A stretch of 15,336 bases of DNA, taken from NCBI GenBank assembly GCA_900548215.1, contig URJI01000070.1, forward strand, positions 1 to 15,336, written 5' to 3'. Under the pieces are notes generated by a model, which made no database searches, had not been told where the DNA came from, and saw only the letters and a list, made by a program, of their open reading frames with translations. This DNA is from an uncultured Coprococcus sp. (GTDB taxonomy: Bacteria > Bacillota > Clostridia > Lachnospirales > Lachnospiraceae). Shown here piece by piece: positions 1 through 7,671 of this stretch (the first letter of the stretch is position 1; each line of letters begins with the position of its first letter). The position numbers and the translations under genes are program-made.

Positions 1-1395
1 AGGATGTCTATCCAGAAGATCCTCCAACCTGCAAAATCTGACTATATCCGCAAGCTGCTGTCTGTCCTTCGCATCTATAAGCTCATCCCTCACCGAACGC
101 CTTGTAAACAAAAGTTCTGGGTTCTGAGGAAGCATGCCGGTCCTGAGACCTTTGGCTATGCGAAGTTTTCCGCTATACGGCCTGTACACATTTGCGATCA
201 GTGACAGCATCGTCGACTTGCCGCAGCCATTGCTTCCATTTATCATGAGAATCTCGTTCTCATATATGTCAAGGCTTACCTGTCTGAGTACATCCCCTGT
301 GTTCCTCTCGTACCTGAAACTGACCTCATCCAGGCTGCACACCACAGGATGTTCCACTTTGCATCCGACATATTCCTGACTAATTGCAGCTCCCTGATCC
401 TTGTCACATTTGCAAGCCACAGCCTTGTCAGCTTGGTTTCCGGAACCGTTCACGTCTTCATCAGCACCTCTGTTTTGTATCTTCGGCACCACAGGATTTC
501 CACCATCTTCTCTGAATTTTCTGTCATAATCCGAAAGCCAGCCCCTGGCATCCGGCACAGTAAGCGGAAGCTGATTACACGTATCTTTCTCAAGCCCCAT
601 ATAAATCTGAATCGAAGCGGGCATGGACAGATAAAGCCCCCTGTCTATCTTCTGCGCTCTGATGCTCTCAGCAAATCCTCTTACATCACCGTCATATATG
701 ATCCTGCCCCCCTCCATGACCACCGACCTGCTGCACACAGGAAGCACATCCTCCAGGCGGTGCTCCGTCATAATGATAGTGGTTCCAAGTTCTCTGTTTA
801 TCCTCACAAGGCTGTTAATGAAATCATTTGCAGCTATAGGATCAAGCTGGCTCGTAGGCTCGTCCAGAATCAGCACCTTAGGCGACATCGCCATGACCGA
901 TGCCAGGTTTACAAGCTGTTTCTGTCCACCGGACAGCTCCATCACTTTTCGGTGGAATATATCTCCAAGGCCGAAGAACGACCCCATCTCCGCAACCCGC
1001 CTCCTGACATATCCATTGTCATACCCAAGACTTTCAAGGCCAAATGCCAGCTCATGCCACACCTTGTCTGTCACAAGCTGCGCATTCACATCCTGCCACA
1101 CATAACCGATCTGAGATGCAGCCGCCCTGTCATCAAGACTGCATATGTCTTTGCCATCAAAAAATATCTGTCCCTTCTTCTTGCCAACTGGAGTAACAGA
1201 TGGCTTCAAATGTCTGAGAAGAGTGGTCTTGCCACATCCGGATCTGCCGAGTATGACTACAAACTCTCCCTGCCTGACATGCAGCTCCGCATCCCTTAAT
1301 GCATCCGGAAGATACGTCCTGCCGCTCTCATCATTCCCATCCGGATATGCAAAACTAAATTTTTCTATATCAAAAATATTCTTATAAATATTCAA
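1..1395 (-). CDS. Fused double-domain ECF transporter ATPase (EcfA/CbiO type), 3' end beyond window
   Basis: Cytoplasmic ATP-hydrolysing subunit of an energy-coupling factor importer, carrying two ABC cassettes in one chain. The frame is open from a TTG start at 1395 to the left edge (465 codons seen). Cassette 1 is complete: Walker A GRSGCGKTT (residues 50-58), Q-loop VWQDVN (Q101), signature LSGGQKQ (154-160), Walker B VLILDEPTSQLD (174-185) and H-loop TEH (H212). A hydrophilic linker of about 60 residues (roughly 285-345) precedes cassette 2, whose Walker A GSNGCGKST is at 387-395. The second signature and Walker B lie outside the window. The TTG start is chosen because GAGG sits 8 nt upstream and in-frame stops lie just before it. 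It follows the EcfT gene by 81 nt, which fits one operon. ECF ATPases are usually two separate proteins, so the fusion is a variant. The substrate is inferred as cobalamin from the riboswitch upstream, not from this protein. Confidence 0.93.
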   Translation of the reverse strand, partial: MNIYKNIFDIEKFSFAYPDGNDESGRTYLPDALRDAELHVRQGEFVVILGRSGCGKTTLLRHLKPSVTPVGKKKGQIFFDGKDICSLDDRAAASQIGYVWQDVNAQLVTDKVWHELAFGLESLGYDNGYVRRRVAEMGSFFGLGDIFHRKVMELSGGQKQLVNLASVMAMSPKVLILDEPTSQLDPIAANDFINSLVRINRELGTTIIMTEHRLEDVLPVCSRSVVMEGGRIIYDGDVRGFAESIRAQKIDRGLYLSMPASIQIYMGLEKDTCNQLPLTVPDARGWLSDYDRKFREDGGNPVVPKIQNRGADEDVNGSGNQADKAVACKCDKDQGAAISQEYVGCKVEHPVVCSLDEVSFRYERNTGDVLRQVSLDIYENEILMINGSNGCGKSTMLSLIANVYRPYSGKLRIAKGLRTGMLPQNPELLFTRRSVRDELIDAKDRQQLADIVRFCRLEDLLDRHP

Positions 1396-1403
1396 CCTTA
1401 TAT

Positions 1404-1407
1404 CCTC
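1404..1407 (-). promoter_or_regulatory. Ribosome binding site (GAGG) deciding the TTG start of the ATPase gene
   Basis: On the minus strand GAGG is followed by 8 nt and then TTG at 1395. No in-frame ATG lies between the upstream in-frame stops and the first ABC motif, so this site fixes the start. The 81 nt between this gene and the preceding EcfT stop hold no convincing terminator or promoter. Confidence 0.6.
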
Positions 1408-1476
1408 TTTTATCAAATATCAACCTGCCTGTATTCATATCTTATCTCACGAAACATGACTATTATATTGGGATTT

Positions 1477-2406
1477 TTATCTAAGGCCTTGTCCATCAGC
1501 ACAAGCCGCAGCAGCATCCGCCGTCCTCGTACGACTCTGCCTTATACCATCTCTTGCGTGCATAAATATCGGAATCCCAACCAGACACGTATACACTATA
1601 TACATACTCACCGTCAAAGGGCCTGTGAGATCACCTCTTACCGCCGGATAATACCAGAACTCAAATCCGCCCTGCATACTTCCCCAAAGAACATAACCTC
1701 CGCATGCCAGCATATACACAAGCGCCCTTACATCCCTCTTATGAAACCGGAACAGTGAATATGCCGTTCTTCCCGGCAGACCATAACCGCGTGCCTTCAT
1801 GCTGTCCGCCGTGATCAGCGCTCTCTCAAGAGACCATGTCACGACCGATGACAGAACATGACATCCCATCCTCACTCTCTTAAAATATCTGCCTTCTATG
1901 TTATAGCCGGAAGCCTTCTGCGCCTTGTACACCTTTCCAAACTGCGCTGTAAGCTCCGGTATGAACTTCAAGGTCATTGACAACACCAGCGACAATATCG
2001 GTGCCAGCTTTCCAAACAGATAAACCATCTTATCAGAACTTATGACCACGTTAAAACATGAGAACCAACAAAGTACACACACCAGCATAAAAGCAGCCAT
2101 AACACCATATGCTATGGACTCAAGAGTGAGCGGATTGCCTGATGGCAGGTATGCAAGTATCGTCACGCCCTGGTGACTGAATGCCGGGTTAAAAAGCGCC
2201 GTCAGCACGATAAGCGGAATCATGTATTTCAAATTTGTTATAAATCCACGCCGTCCCCGAAGTATTACCGAATACACAAATGCGCCTATAAACGATATGC
2301 CCAGGCATACCGGATTGGTAAATGCCAGGGCATATCCTATAGCACATATAAAGTACATCAGGTTTACTATCGGATGATAGCCGGAAAATGAATCACATCT
2401 GTTCAT
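1477..2406 (-). CDS. EcfT-family transmembrane coupling protein of an ECF transporter
   Basis: Integral membrane protein that links the ATPases to a substrate-binding S component in ECF importers. The 309-residue product has several hydrophobic segments (about 14-50, 60-75, 98-125, 132-150, 225-245 and 265-285). It also has a cytoplasmic helical stretch ending in the family coupling motif ADSMKARGYG (about 200-209). The usual first Ala-Arg-Gly motif appears as AQKASGY (about 162-168), with Ser in place of Arg. I prefer the ATG at 2406 because GGAG lies 12 nt upstream. A TTG at 2424 would add six residues but has no visible ribosome binding site. The gene follows the DUF4430 gene by 37 nt and precedes the fused ATPase by 81 nt, giving the order surface proteins, T, A. 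The specific substrate cannot be read from the T component. Confidence 0.88.
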   Translation of the reverse strand: MNRCDSFSGYHPIVNLMYFICAIGYALAFTNPVCLGISFIGAFVYSVILRGRRGFITNLKYMIPLIVLTALFNPAFSHQGVTILAYLPSGNPLTLESIAYGVMAAFMLVCVLCWFSCFNVVISSDKMVYLFGKLAPILSLVLSMTLKFIPELTAQFGKVYKAQKASGYNIEGRYFKRVRMGCHVLSSVVTWSLERALITADSMKARGYGLPGRTAYSLFRFHKRDVRALVYMLACGGYVLWGSMQGGFEFWYYPAVRGDLTGPLTVSMYIVYTCLVGIPIFMHARDGIRQSRTRTADAAAACADGQGLR

Positions 2407-2443
2407 TTTCTGTGTATTCTCCAATCAATCAAACCAAATTATA

Positions 2444-3568
2444 TTACATGCCGCCTCCGACATCGCTGCCAAGGCCTTTGCATGTATATAGCCATTTTAT
2501 TGAATCCCCATCTTTAAGCCTGTACTTTGAACAACCATAATTTGGGAACCAGCCATTTACCGAATACATCCATCCAGACAGTCCTCCACAGTCAAATTCA
2601 TAAAGATTGTGGATTCCCTCTATGTAATAACTTCCATATGCCGGAGTCCAGCTGTATTCAAGCTGTATTCCATAATCTCTGCACACAGCCTTCAGCACAT
2701 CAAACACTGTATCTCCATCCGTAAATGCCACACTGACCGTACTAAGTATCTCGCCGCCAGAAGGTACAAAATCCTGTTTTTCTTCTTTGAGCCAATCCCA
2801 GTTATCGAGGATTGTATAACAGCTTATATATATTGTACAGTGGTAAGTCTCTCCATTTGAACTCTCTGTCGTTGCCGCAGTTGTTTTATCGGTGGCCTTC
2901 TCTGTGACCGTTGTTGCCCCTGTTGTATGGGTGCTCTCTGTTGTACGAGTGTCCCCTGTCGTCTGGGTGGTTTCCGTTGTACGAGTGCTCTCTGTTGTGC
3001 GAGTGCTTTCCGTTGTACGGGTACTCTCTGTTGTGCGGGTGCTCTCTGTTGTGCGAGTGCTTTCCGTTGTACGGGTACTCTCTGTCGTGCGGGTGCTCTC
3101 TGTAGTCCTGGTGCTCTCAGTCGTGCGGGTGCTCTCTGTAGTTACATTGCCCGGCTTTCCATCAGATGGCTTTTTACCATCCCCATTACCTCCACCTTTT
3201 CCCGGATCAGAGGTGTTCTCCGTTACTCCGTCAGAAGTGCCGCTGCCTGTAGTCTCAGAACTGTTCTGCTCTGTCTTAACAGAAGTGTCCGCCGTCGATG
3301 AGTCGCCGCTCTGAGCAACCCTCTCTGTGCTGCCATCTTCTGTACTCACAGCCACCTGTCTGTCACCGCTGGAGCCTGAGCCGGTGTCTGTAACGTCACC
3401 GGCCTGGCTTTCAGTGGTTGCCCCCTGGTCTGCCCTGTCTATACGGAACCCTCTGGCATCTGGAGAATTTCCCCCGTACCAGAAAGCCCATACCAGGATC
3501 AGAAGCATAACGCAGGATCCAATAATCTGTTTTTTATATTTTGCGATAAACTTTTTTATTTTATCCAT
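2444..3568 (-). CDS. Membrane-anchored DUF4430 (transcobalamin C-terminal-like) protein on a TTESTR repeat stalk
   Basis: Predicted cell-surface protein of 374 residues. The N-terminus is Lys-rich (MDKIKKF) and followed by one membrane span (about 15-32) with no lipobox or obvious signal cleavage site, so it is probably a membrane-tethered protein facing outward. Residues 33-240 are a low-complexity stalk rich in Thr, Ser, Glu, Gly and Asp, containing nine perfect TTESTR hexapeptides and four decayed ones (143-220). Residues about 242-366 form a DUF4430-type domain, recognisable by GGLSGWMYSVNGWFPNYG and then LKDGDSIKWLYT. This fold is the beta domain of intrinsic factor and transcobalamin. 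The ATG lies 12 nt after the stop of the large secreted protein; only a weak GAGAAG is seen upstream, so translational coupling is likely. It probably receives or presents the ligand next to the ECF membrane subunits; that role is inferred. Confidence 0.9.
   Translation of the reverse strand: MDKIKKFIAKYKKQIIGSCVMLLILVWAFWYGGNSPDARGFRIDRADQGATTESQAGDVTDTGSGSSGDRQVAVSTEDGSTERVAQSGDSSTADTSVKTEQNSSETTGSGTSDGVTENTSDPGKGGGNGDGKKPSDGKPGNVTTESTRTTESTRTTESTRTTESTRTTESTRTTESTRTTESTRTTESTRTTESTRTTETTQTTGDTRTTESTHTTGATTVTEKATDKTTAATTESSNGETYHCTIYISCYTILDNWDWLKEEKQDFVPSGGEILSTVSVAFTDGDTVFDVLKAVCRDYGIQLEYSWTPAYGSYYIEGIHNLYEFDCGGLSGWMYSVNGWFPNYGCSKYRLKDGDSIKWLYTCKGLGSDVGGGM
2909..3142 (-). repeat. 13-unit, 18-bp tandem repeat encoding TTESTR-type hexapeptides
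   Basis: Thirteen 18-bp units lie in frame inside the DUF4430 gene. Nine encode TTESTR exactly, and the last four read TTETTQ, TTGDTR, TTESTH and TTGATT. The pattern suggests an array degraded at its 3' (C-terminal) end and kept homogeneous at the other. Changes in unit number would lengthen or shorten the surface stalk without shifting frame. Confidence 0.95.
2985..3092. repeat. Recent 54-bp (three-unit) duplication inside the hexapeptide array
   Basis: The segments 2985-3038 and 3039-3092 match at 53 of 54 positions; the single difference is T versus C near the end (ctctgttgtgcgg versus ctctgtcgtgcgg on the plus strand). Each covers three 18-bp units. Synonymous codon choices that differ among units inside a copy are the same between copies, which points to duplication of the block rather than selection on the peptide alone. 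Confidence 0.9.
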
Positions 3569-3580
3569 ATACTATATAAA

Positions 3581-6500
3581 TTAATACTTCTCAGTTACAA
3601 CGCTTTCGCTGCTGCTCCAAGCTCCATAATATACAGTCTTTCCAACCTTCTTGTAGCTTCTCACACGAACATAGTACTTTGTTCCTGCTCCGGCTGTCTT
3701 AACTATGAGAGTATTCTTCTTTGCTCCCACAAATGTGACAGTCTTTGCACCCTTGAAAGCACCGCTTCTTGCGTACTGTACCTGGTATCCTGTTGCAGCT
3801 GTATCCTTATTTACTATTACTTCTATCCTGGCCCTCTCAGGTGAACAGTAGTAGTTTATATCCTGTCCATCTACTCTGTAAAGAGCCTTTGCCTTGTATG
3901 AAGATAATGCATAATCTCCAGTTGCCTTAACCGCATATGTGTACTTAACTCCAGTCTTTACCTGACGGTCAACGTATGAAAGTGTCTTCACTGTAGCAAC
4001 CTTTGTCCATGCCTTAGCATTTCCAGCCTTTTTGTAAACCACATACTGTTTAGCACCTGTTATCTTGTTCCATCTCAGTATCAGTCCTGAATTTGCATTG
4101 CTGAGTGTAACTACCGGCGCATCAAGTGTTGTGATTGGGGTCTTTCTTGTCACAGTCTTGCCTGTATATGCTGAGGTTCCAGCCTCCGATACAGCCTGTA
4201 CTGCGTATGTGTAAACTGTCTTTTCTGTTACATTCTTGTCCACATAAGCTGTCTTAGCAGTGTCTGCTATCTTCTCCCATGTGTCTGATGTTCCAGCCTT
4301 TCTGAGTACAACATAGCTGTCAGCATCTGCTGATGCATTCCATGTTACCTCGATACCAGCCTTTGTGTTTGTAAGCTTTACTGCAGGTACTGCAGGCACT
4401 GCTACCTTGACTGCCTCTGAGCTTCCAAATGACTTTCCTACAACAGGTCTCACCTCATACTCATATGATACGCCTGCCTTTGCTGTATTATCGCTGTAGC
4501 TGATCTCAGTTGTCTCTGCAATCTTTGCAAATTCGCTCTCATTCTCAGCCTTTCTATATACAGCATATGCATCAGCTGCACTTGCAGCCTTCCACTCAAG
4601 TGATACAACACCATCCTCAAGTGTTGCTGCTGTTATCTCGGTCTTACCATCCTTGATCTCAAATGCCTGCTTGATCTTTCCTGTATAATTTCCAATTCCT
4701 GTTACTGTAGCCTTTGCTGTTCCAACCTTCACGTTGTTGAAGTATGAAACTGTGAAGTCCTTGCCAGCCTCGAGAACTGTATCTCCAAGTGTGACATTTA
4801 CTGTAGGTGTCTTCTTGCTGCCGTCTGCAACAATATCGTCTGTGTCAACTGTTACAACTGCATCAGTCAGCTCAATTGCCTTGATCTCAAATGTATACTC
4901 AACTGAACCTGAGTAATACTTGAGTCCTGTGATCCTTACGCTTGCTGTTCCAGCGTTTACATTGTCGATGTATCTTACAGAGTAATCTGTGCCTGACTTA
5001 AGTGTCTTGCCATTGTATGCTACACTGACTGCTGGTGTCTTCTCTGTTCCGTCTGTCACATATTCCTCTGCTGAAACTGTGATGTCTGTCTTTGAAATAT
5101 GGGTTGCATTTAATGTGTAATACTTTACAACCTTGCCTGTATACTTGCCCTTACCTGTGACTGTAATTGTTGCCTTGCCAGGAAGTACATTTTTTGCAAA
5201 TGCAAGTGTGTAATCTGTATTTACCTTAAGTGTCTCGCCTGCGTGCGTAACTGTCACATTTGGTTTCTTAACCTTTCCATCTGCGACAAATACTGTCTGG
5301 TCGACGGCAACATCTGCTGCCTCTATCTCTGCTGAGTAGATCGAGAATGTCTTCTCTACCTGTCCCTCATAATCACCCATACCGGTGATAGTTACCTTTG
5401 CTGTGTTTCCAGCCTCTACGTTGTTGCTGAATTTCTTTGTATAGTCAACGCCCTCTGTGAGGAGAATGTCACCATACTTAACTGTGACCTCAGGCTCCTT
5501 TGCTGTTCCGTCATAAACAAGACCAAAATCAGCAACTGTTACATTTGCCTTCTCAACTGACTTCTTCTCTGCGCTTTCTGTATAGAGCTTCTTTCTGTCG
5601 CTCATGTTGTAGAGAGTTGTCTTTCCTGTCTTAAATCTGTCATATGATACAAGAGCATATGTTGCCTGCTCTGTAGCCATCATATTTACTGAAAGTTTTC
5701 CATTCTGTGCTGCATGTGCAAATCCACCTCCATCGATATAGAAGGAAAGCATTGCATCCAAGATAGAATTCATGTTCTTTACATACTGTGGATCTGTGTC
5801 GGCATCTCTTCCAAGATCAGAAAGCGCACATACTGTCTGAGCGCAGCTCTCTGAGTTTACAGTTCCCCATGAGCCCATGCCGCCGTTTGCTAACTGCTGA
5901 TCAGATATAGCCTTCATGCCACGGTCAACTGCAGCCTTTACTTCGGCATTTGTATTGTAGTAAGGTGCAAGAGCCTGAACAGCCATTGTTGTGATGTCAG
6001 GATCAGCCTTTGAGCCCCATAAAGCCCATCCGCCGCTGCCTTCGAGCTCCTTGTCAAGTATGTACTGGATAAGTCCCTCTCTTGTTGTCTGTGTAGCTGT
6101 ACTGTCATCCGGAAGCTCAGGGATCTCATAATCTCCTGTGTCCAGAGCGATAAGAGCATATATAGGGCCGTTTATTCCCTGCCATACGACATCCTCAAGG
6201 TTTGCAAGTGGCTCAAGCAGGTTGTAACCGCCCACATTCGTAGGATCTGCACCGATCGCTGTAAGGCCAATGATAACTCGTGAGTTGTCTGTGAGTTTAC
6301 GTGAGTGAAGCTTGTTGCTTCCTATATTTTGAACATACTTTACAACATTGTTGTAATATGCCGTATACCACTCAGGATCCTCATATCCATATCTGGCAAG
6401 AGCAAGGACAGCCCACTCTCCACCTACAGAACCAACCTCAGCCTCTGTTATTGTATTTCTGATATACTTGATCGAACTGTCAAGCATCTCCTTATATGAA

Positions 6501-7348
6501 TCAGATGTGTTGTTTGCTGTAAGATCTGTCTTGATGGTGAAATATGACTTGTGCTTTCCACCCAGTGAAGAAACTGAGAAATCAAGACCTTTTGTTATAT
6601 CATAAGTCTCTTTTGAAACTGACCAGCCATCTATAACTGCGTAGTGGCTATTGAGACTTGTATCCATGGTGATGTATGCGGCCTGAGCCTCATTTGCTGG
6701 AAGAGTAACCTCAAATACATAAGGATCCTCCTCTGTACCTGCCGCCTTTGTCTCCTCACCATTTATATAGAATGTATTTGTCATGTTCCAGTTCGCATCA
6801 ACCTCTGTCTTTTTAGACATGGTCATAGTCTGGCCGGCAACTGTCAGGCTCTTGACATATGGGTTGCCATACATTCCATTTCCTATATCATCTGTCACTG
6901 TATCGACATTGTTTGTATAATCGAATCTCAGACTATCGCCATCTGCGAGTGTAAGGCTGCCAAGGCCATAATTGGAATAGTCATCGTTGTTGTATGCAAG
7001 GTTCCATCCTGAAAAACCCTGTCCTGCGCCAAGGCCATTGATACTGTCCACATACAGGCTATATCCATTCTGCATTGTCACTGATATCCCAGCCTCGTCA
7101 AATGCCTTCTGCACAATCTGCTGTGTTGTGGCATCTTTGTCCACTGTAACCTTCTGTTCCATGATGACGCCTGTCTTTGAAGCGCCCTCCACTCCGGCTT
7201 CCACTGCCGTATAATCGTATGCAGAAACCGTGATCGTCCTGGTGTCTTCTGCTGCATACGCTGTCATGCCACCGCCCCATGGGCTTGTGACAACCGTTGC
7301 TGCCGCCATGCACATCGCCATACATGCCGCAAGAATTCTTCTTCTCAT
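3581..7348 (-). CDS. Large secreted DUF4430 + alpha/alpha-toroid protein with Ig-like and Fn3-like repeats; putative cobalamin capture protein
   Basis: A 1255-residue exported protein. A signal peptide (MRRR, hydrophobic core about 5-22) ends near TAYA-AED (about 32). Residues about 36-147 are DUF4430-like (SGWNLAYNNDDYSNYG, then LADGDSLRFDYT). Residues 160-275 look like a beta module. Residues about 281-575 carry GG-x-W/GG-x-A helical-hairpin repeats of an alpha/alpha toroid (GGEWAVLALARYGY, GGWALWGS, GGMGSWGT, GGGFAHAA), as in terpenoid cyclases and the intrinsic-factor barrel. Four Ig-like repeats of about 70 residues follow (602-898), with DYT/NN/AGTA/TG-x-G-x-Y motifs, then four Fn3-like modules to the end. 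No LPXTG, transmembrane or surface-layer anchor is visible, so it may attach non-covalently. The ATG at 7348 is chosen because AAAGGAGA lies 8 nt upstream and a signal peptide follows; a longer frame to 7438 runs into the leader. It is first in the riboswitch operon. Cobalamin binding is inferred from fold pairing and riboswitch, not shown. Confidence 0.9.
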   Translation of the reverse strand: MRRRILAACMAMCMAAATVVTSPWGGGMTAYAAEDTRTITVSAYDYTAVEAGVEGASKTGVIMEQKVTVDKDATTQQIVQKAFDEAGISVTMQNGYSLYVDSINGLGAGQGFSGWNLAYNNDDYSNYGLGSLTLADGDSLRFDYTNNVDTVTDDIGNGMYGNPYVKSLTVAGQTMTMSKKTEVDANWNMTNTFYINGEETKAAGTEEDPYVFEVTLPANEAQAAYITMDTSLNSHYAVIDGWSVSKETYDITKGLDFSVSSLGGKHKSYFTIKTDLTANNTSDSYKEMLDSSIKYIRNTITEAEVGSVGGEWAVLALARYGYEDPEWYTAYYNNVVKYVQNIGSNKLHSRKLTDNSRVIIGLTAIGADPTNVGGYNLLEPLANLEDVVWQGINGPIYALIALDTGDYEIPELPDDSTATQTTREGLIQYILDKELEGSGGWALWGSKADPDITTMAVQALAPYYNTNAEVKAAVDRGMKAISDQQLANGGMGSWGTVNSESCAQTVCALSDLGRDADTDPQYVKNMNSILDAMLSFYIDGGGFAHAAQNGKLSVNMMATEQATYALVSYDRFKTGKTTLYNMSDRKKLYTESAEKKSVEKANVTVADFGLVYDGTAKEPEVTVKYGDILLTEGVDYTKKFSNNVEAGNTAKVTITGMGDYEGQVEKTFSIYSAEIEAADVAVDQTVFVADGKVKKPNVTVTHAGETLKVNTDYTLAFAKNVLPGKATITVTGKGKYTGKVVKYYTLNATHISKTDITVSAEEYVTDGTEKTPAVSVAYNGKTLKSGTDYSVRYIDNVNAGTASVRITGLKYYSGSVEYTFEIKAIELTDAVVTVDTDDIVADGSKKTPTVNVTLGDTVLEAGKDFTVSYFNNVKVGTAKATVTGIGNYTGKIKQAFEIKDGKTEITAATLEDGVVSLEWKAASAADAYAVYRKAENESEFAKIAETTEISYSDNTAKAGVSYEYEVRPVVGKSFGSSEAVKVAVPAVPAVKLTNTKAGIEVTWNASADADSYVVLRKAGTSDTWEKIADTAKTAYVDKNVTEKTVYTYAVQAVSEAGTSAYTGKTVTRKTPITTLDAPVVTLSNANSGLILRWNKITGAKQYVVYKKAGNAKAWTKVATVKTLSYVDRQVKTGVKYTYAVKATGDYALSSYKAKALYRVDGQDINYYCSPERARIEVIVNKDTAATGYQVQYARSGAFKGAKTVTFVGAKKNTLIVKTAGAGTKYYVRVRSYKKVGKTVYYGAWSSSESVVTEKY

Positions 7349-7356
7349 AAACGTAT

Positions 7357-7380
7357 CTCCTTTCAATTTTTCCAGAAAGG
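7357..7380 (-). promoter_or_regulatory. Hairpin covering the Shine-Dalgarno site (riboswitch expression platform candidate)
   Basis: On the minus strand CCTTTC (7380-7375) is followed by a 10-nt loop and then GAAAGG (7364-7359), which overlaps the GGAG Shine-Dalgarno sequence (7360-7357) of the large secreted protein. The six paired bases would hide the ribosome binding site. No hairpin plus U-run terminator is seen between the riboswitch and the start codon, so control at translation is the simpler reading. Confidence 0.55.
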
Positions 7381-7470
7381 CATATTGAATTCTTTGTGTC
7401 CTGTCACGGCTCTGTACATTTCTGACACGCATCGCCACATTTCAGATCACAAGCTTCAAAATACCCTTCT

Positions 7471-7620
7471 CTCGAAGAATTAGATATATAGCAAGCGATC
7501 TGACTTGACAGGGTCATTGCCCTGCATACAGTAATGGCTGTTGCGACGGATTCTCACCGCACTTCCCTTCTCATTGATCACGGCCACAGCTTTTCTGGCT
7601 GCACCATAATCCATTCGCCG
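7471..7620 (-). promoter_or_regulatory. Cobalamin riboswitch
   Basis: Leader RNA that senses a corrinoid and represses uptake genes. In minus-strand order the conserved pieces are: GGTGC (7605-7601), GAGAAGGGAAG, the core GGTGAGAATCC (7558-7548), CAGCCATTACTGTA (ending 7527), a CAGGG/CCCTG hairpin (7524-7509), and a B12-box-like AGTCAGATCGCTTGC (7505-7491). A small TTCT/AGAA hairpin with CGAG in its loop follows (about 7478-7466). GCGA before GGTGC can pair with TCGC in the B12 box region, as expected of the closing helix. Between the promoter and this core the leader has two more hairpins (TGTGG/CCACA and CCGGA/TCCGG). I assigned the family from motif order by eye; exact boundaries are approximate. 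Confidence 0.85.
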
Positions 7621-7671
7621 GAACATCTCCGGGACTATATATCTGATGTGGTCTCAGGCCACACCAAAGCA

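Noticed and set aside
2909..3142. CRISPR-like periodicity
   Set aside because: The units are contiguous 18-bp coding repeats with no spacers.
2892..3314. Plus-strand Val/Leu/Ser-rich repeat frame opposite the stalk region
   Set aside because: It is the mirror of the TTESTR-coding tandem repeat. The minus-strand reading has a membrane span, a DUF4430 domain and operon context.
7349..7438. Longer N-terminus for the secreted protein (frame open to 7438)
   Set aside because: It would place a basic stretch before the signal peptide and lies in the riboswitch leader; the strong ribosome binding site is at 7357-7364 in front of the ATG at 7348.
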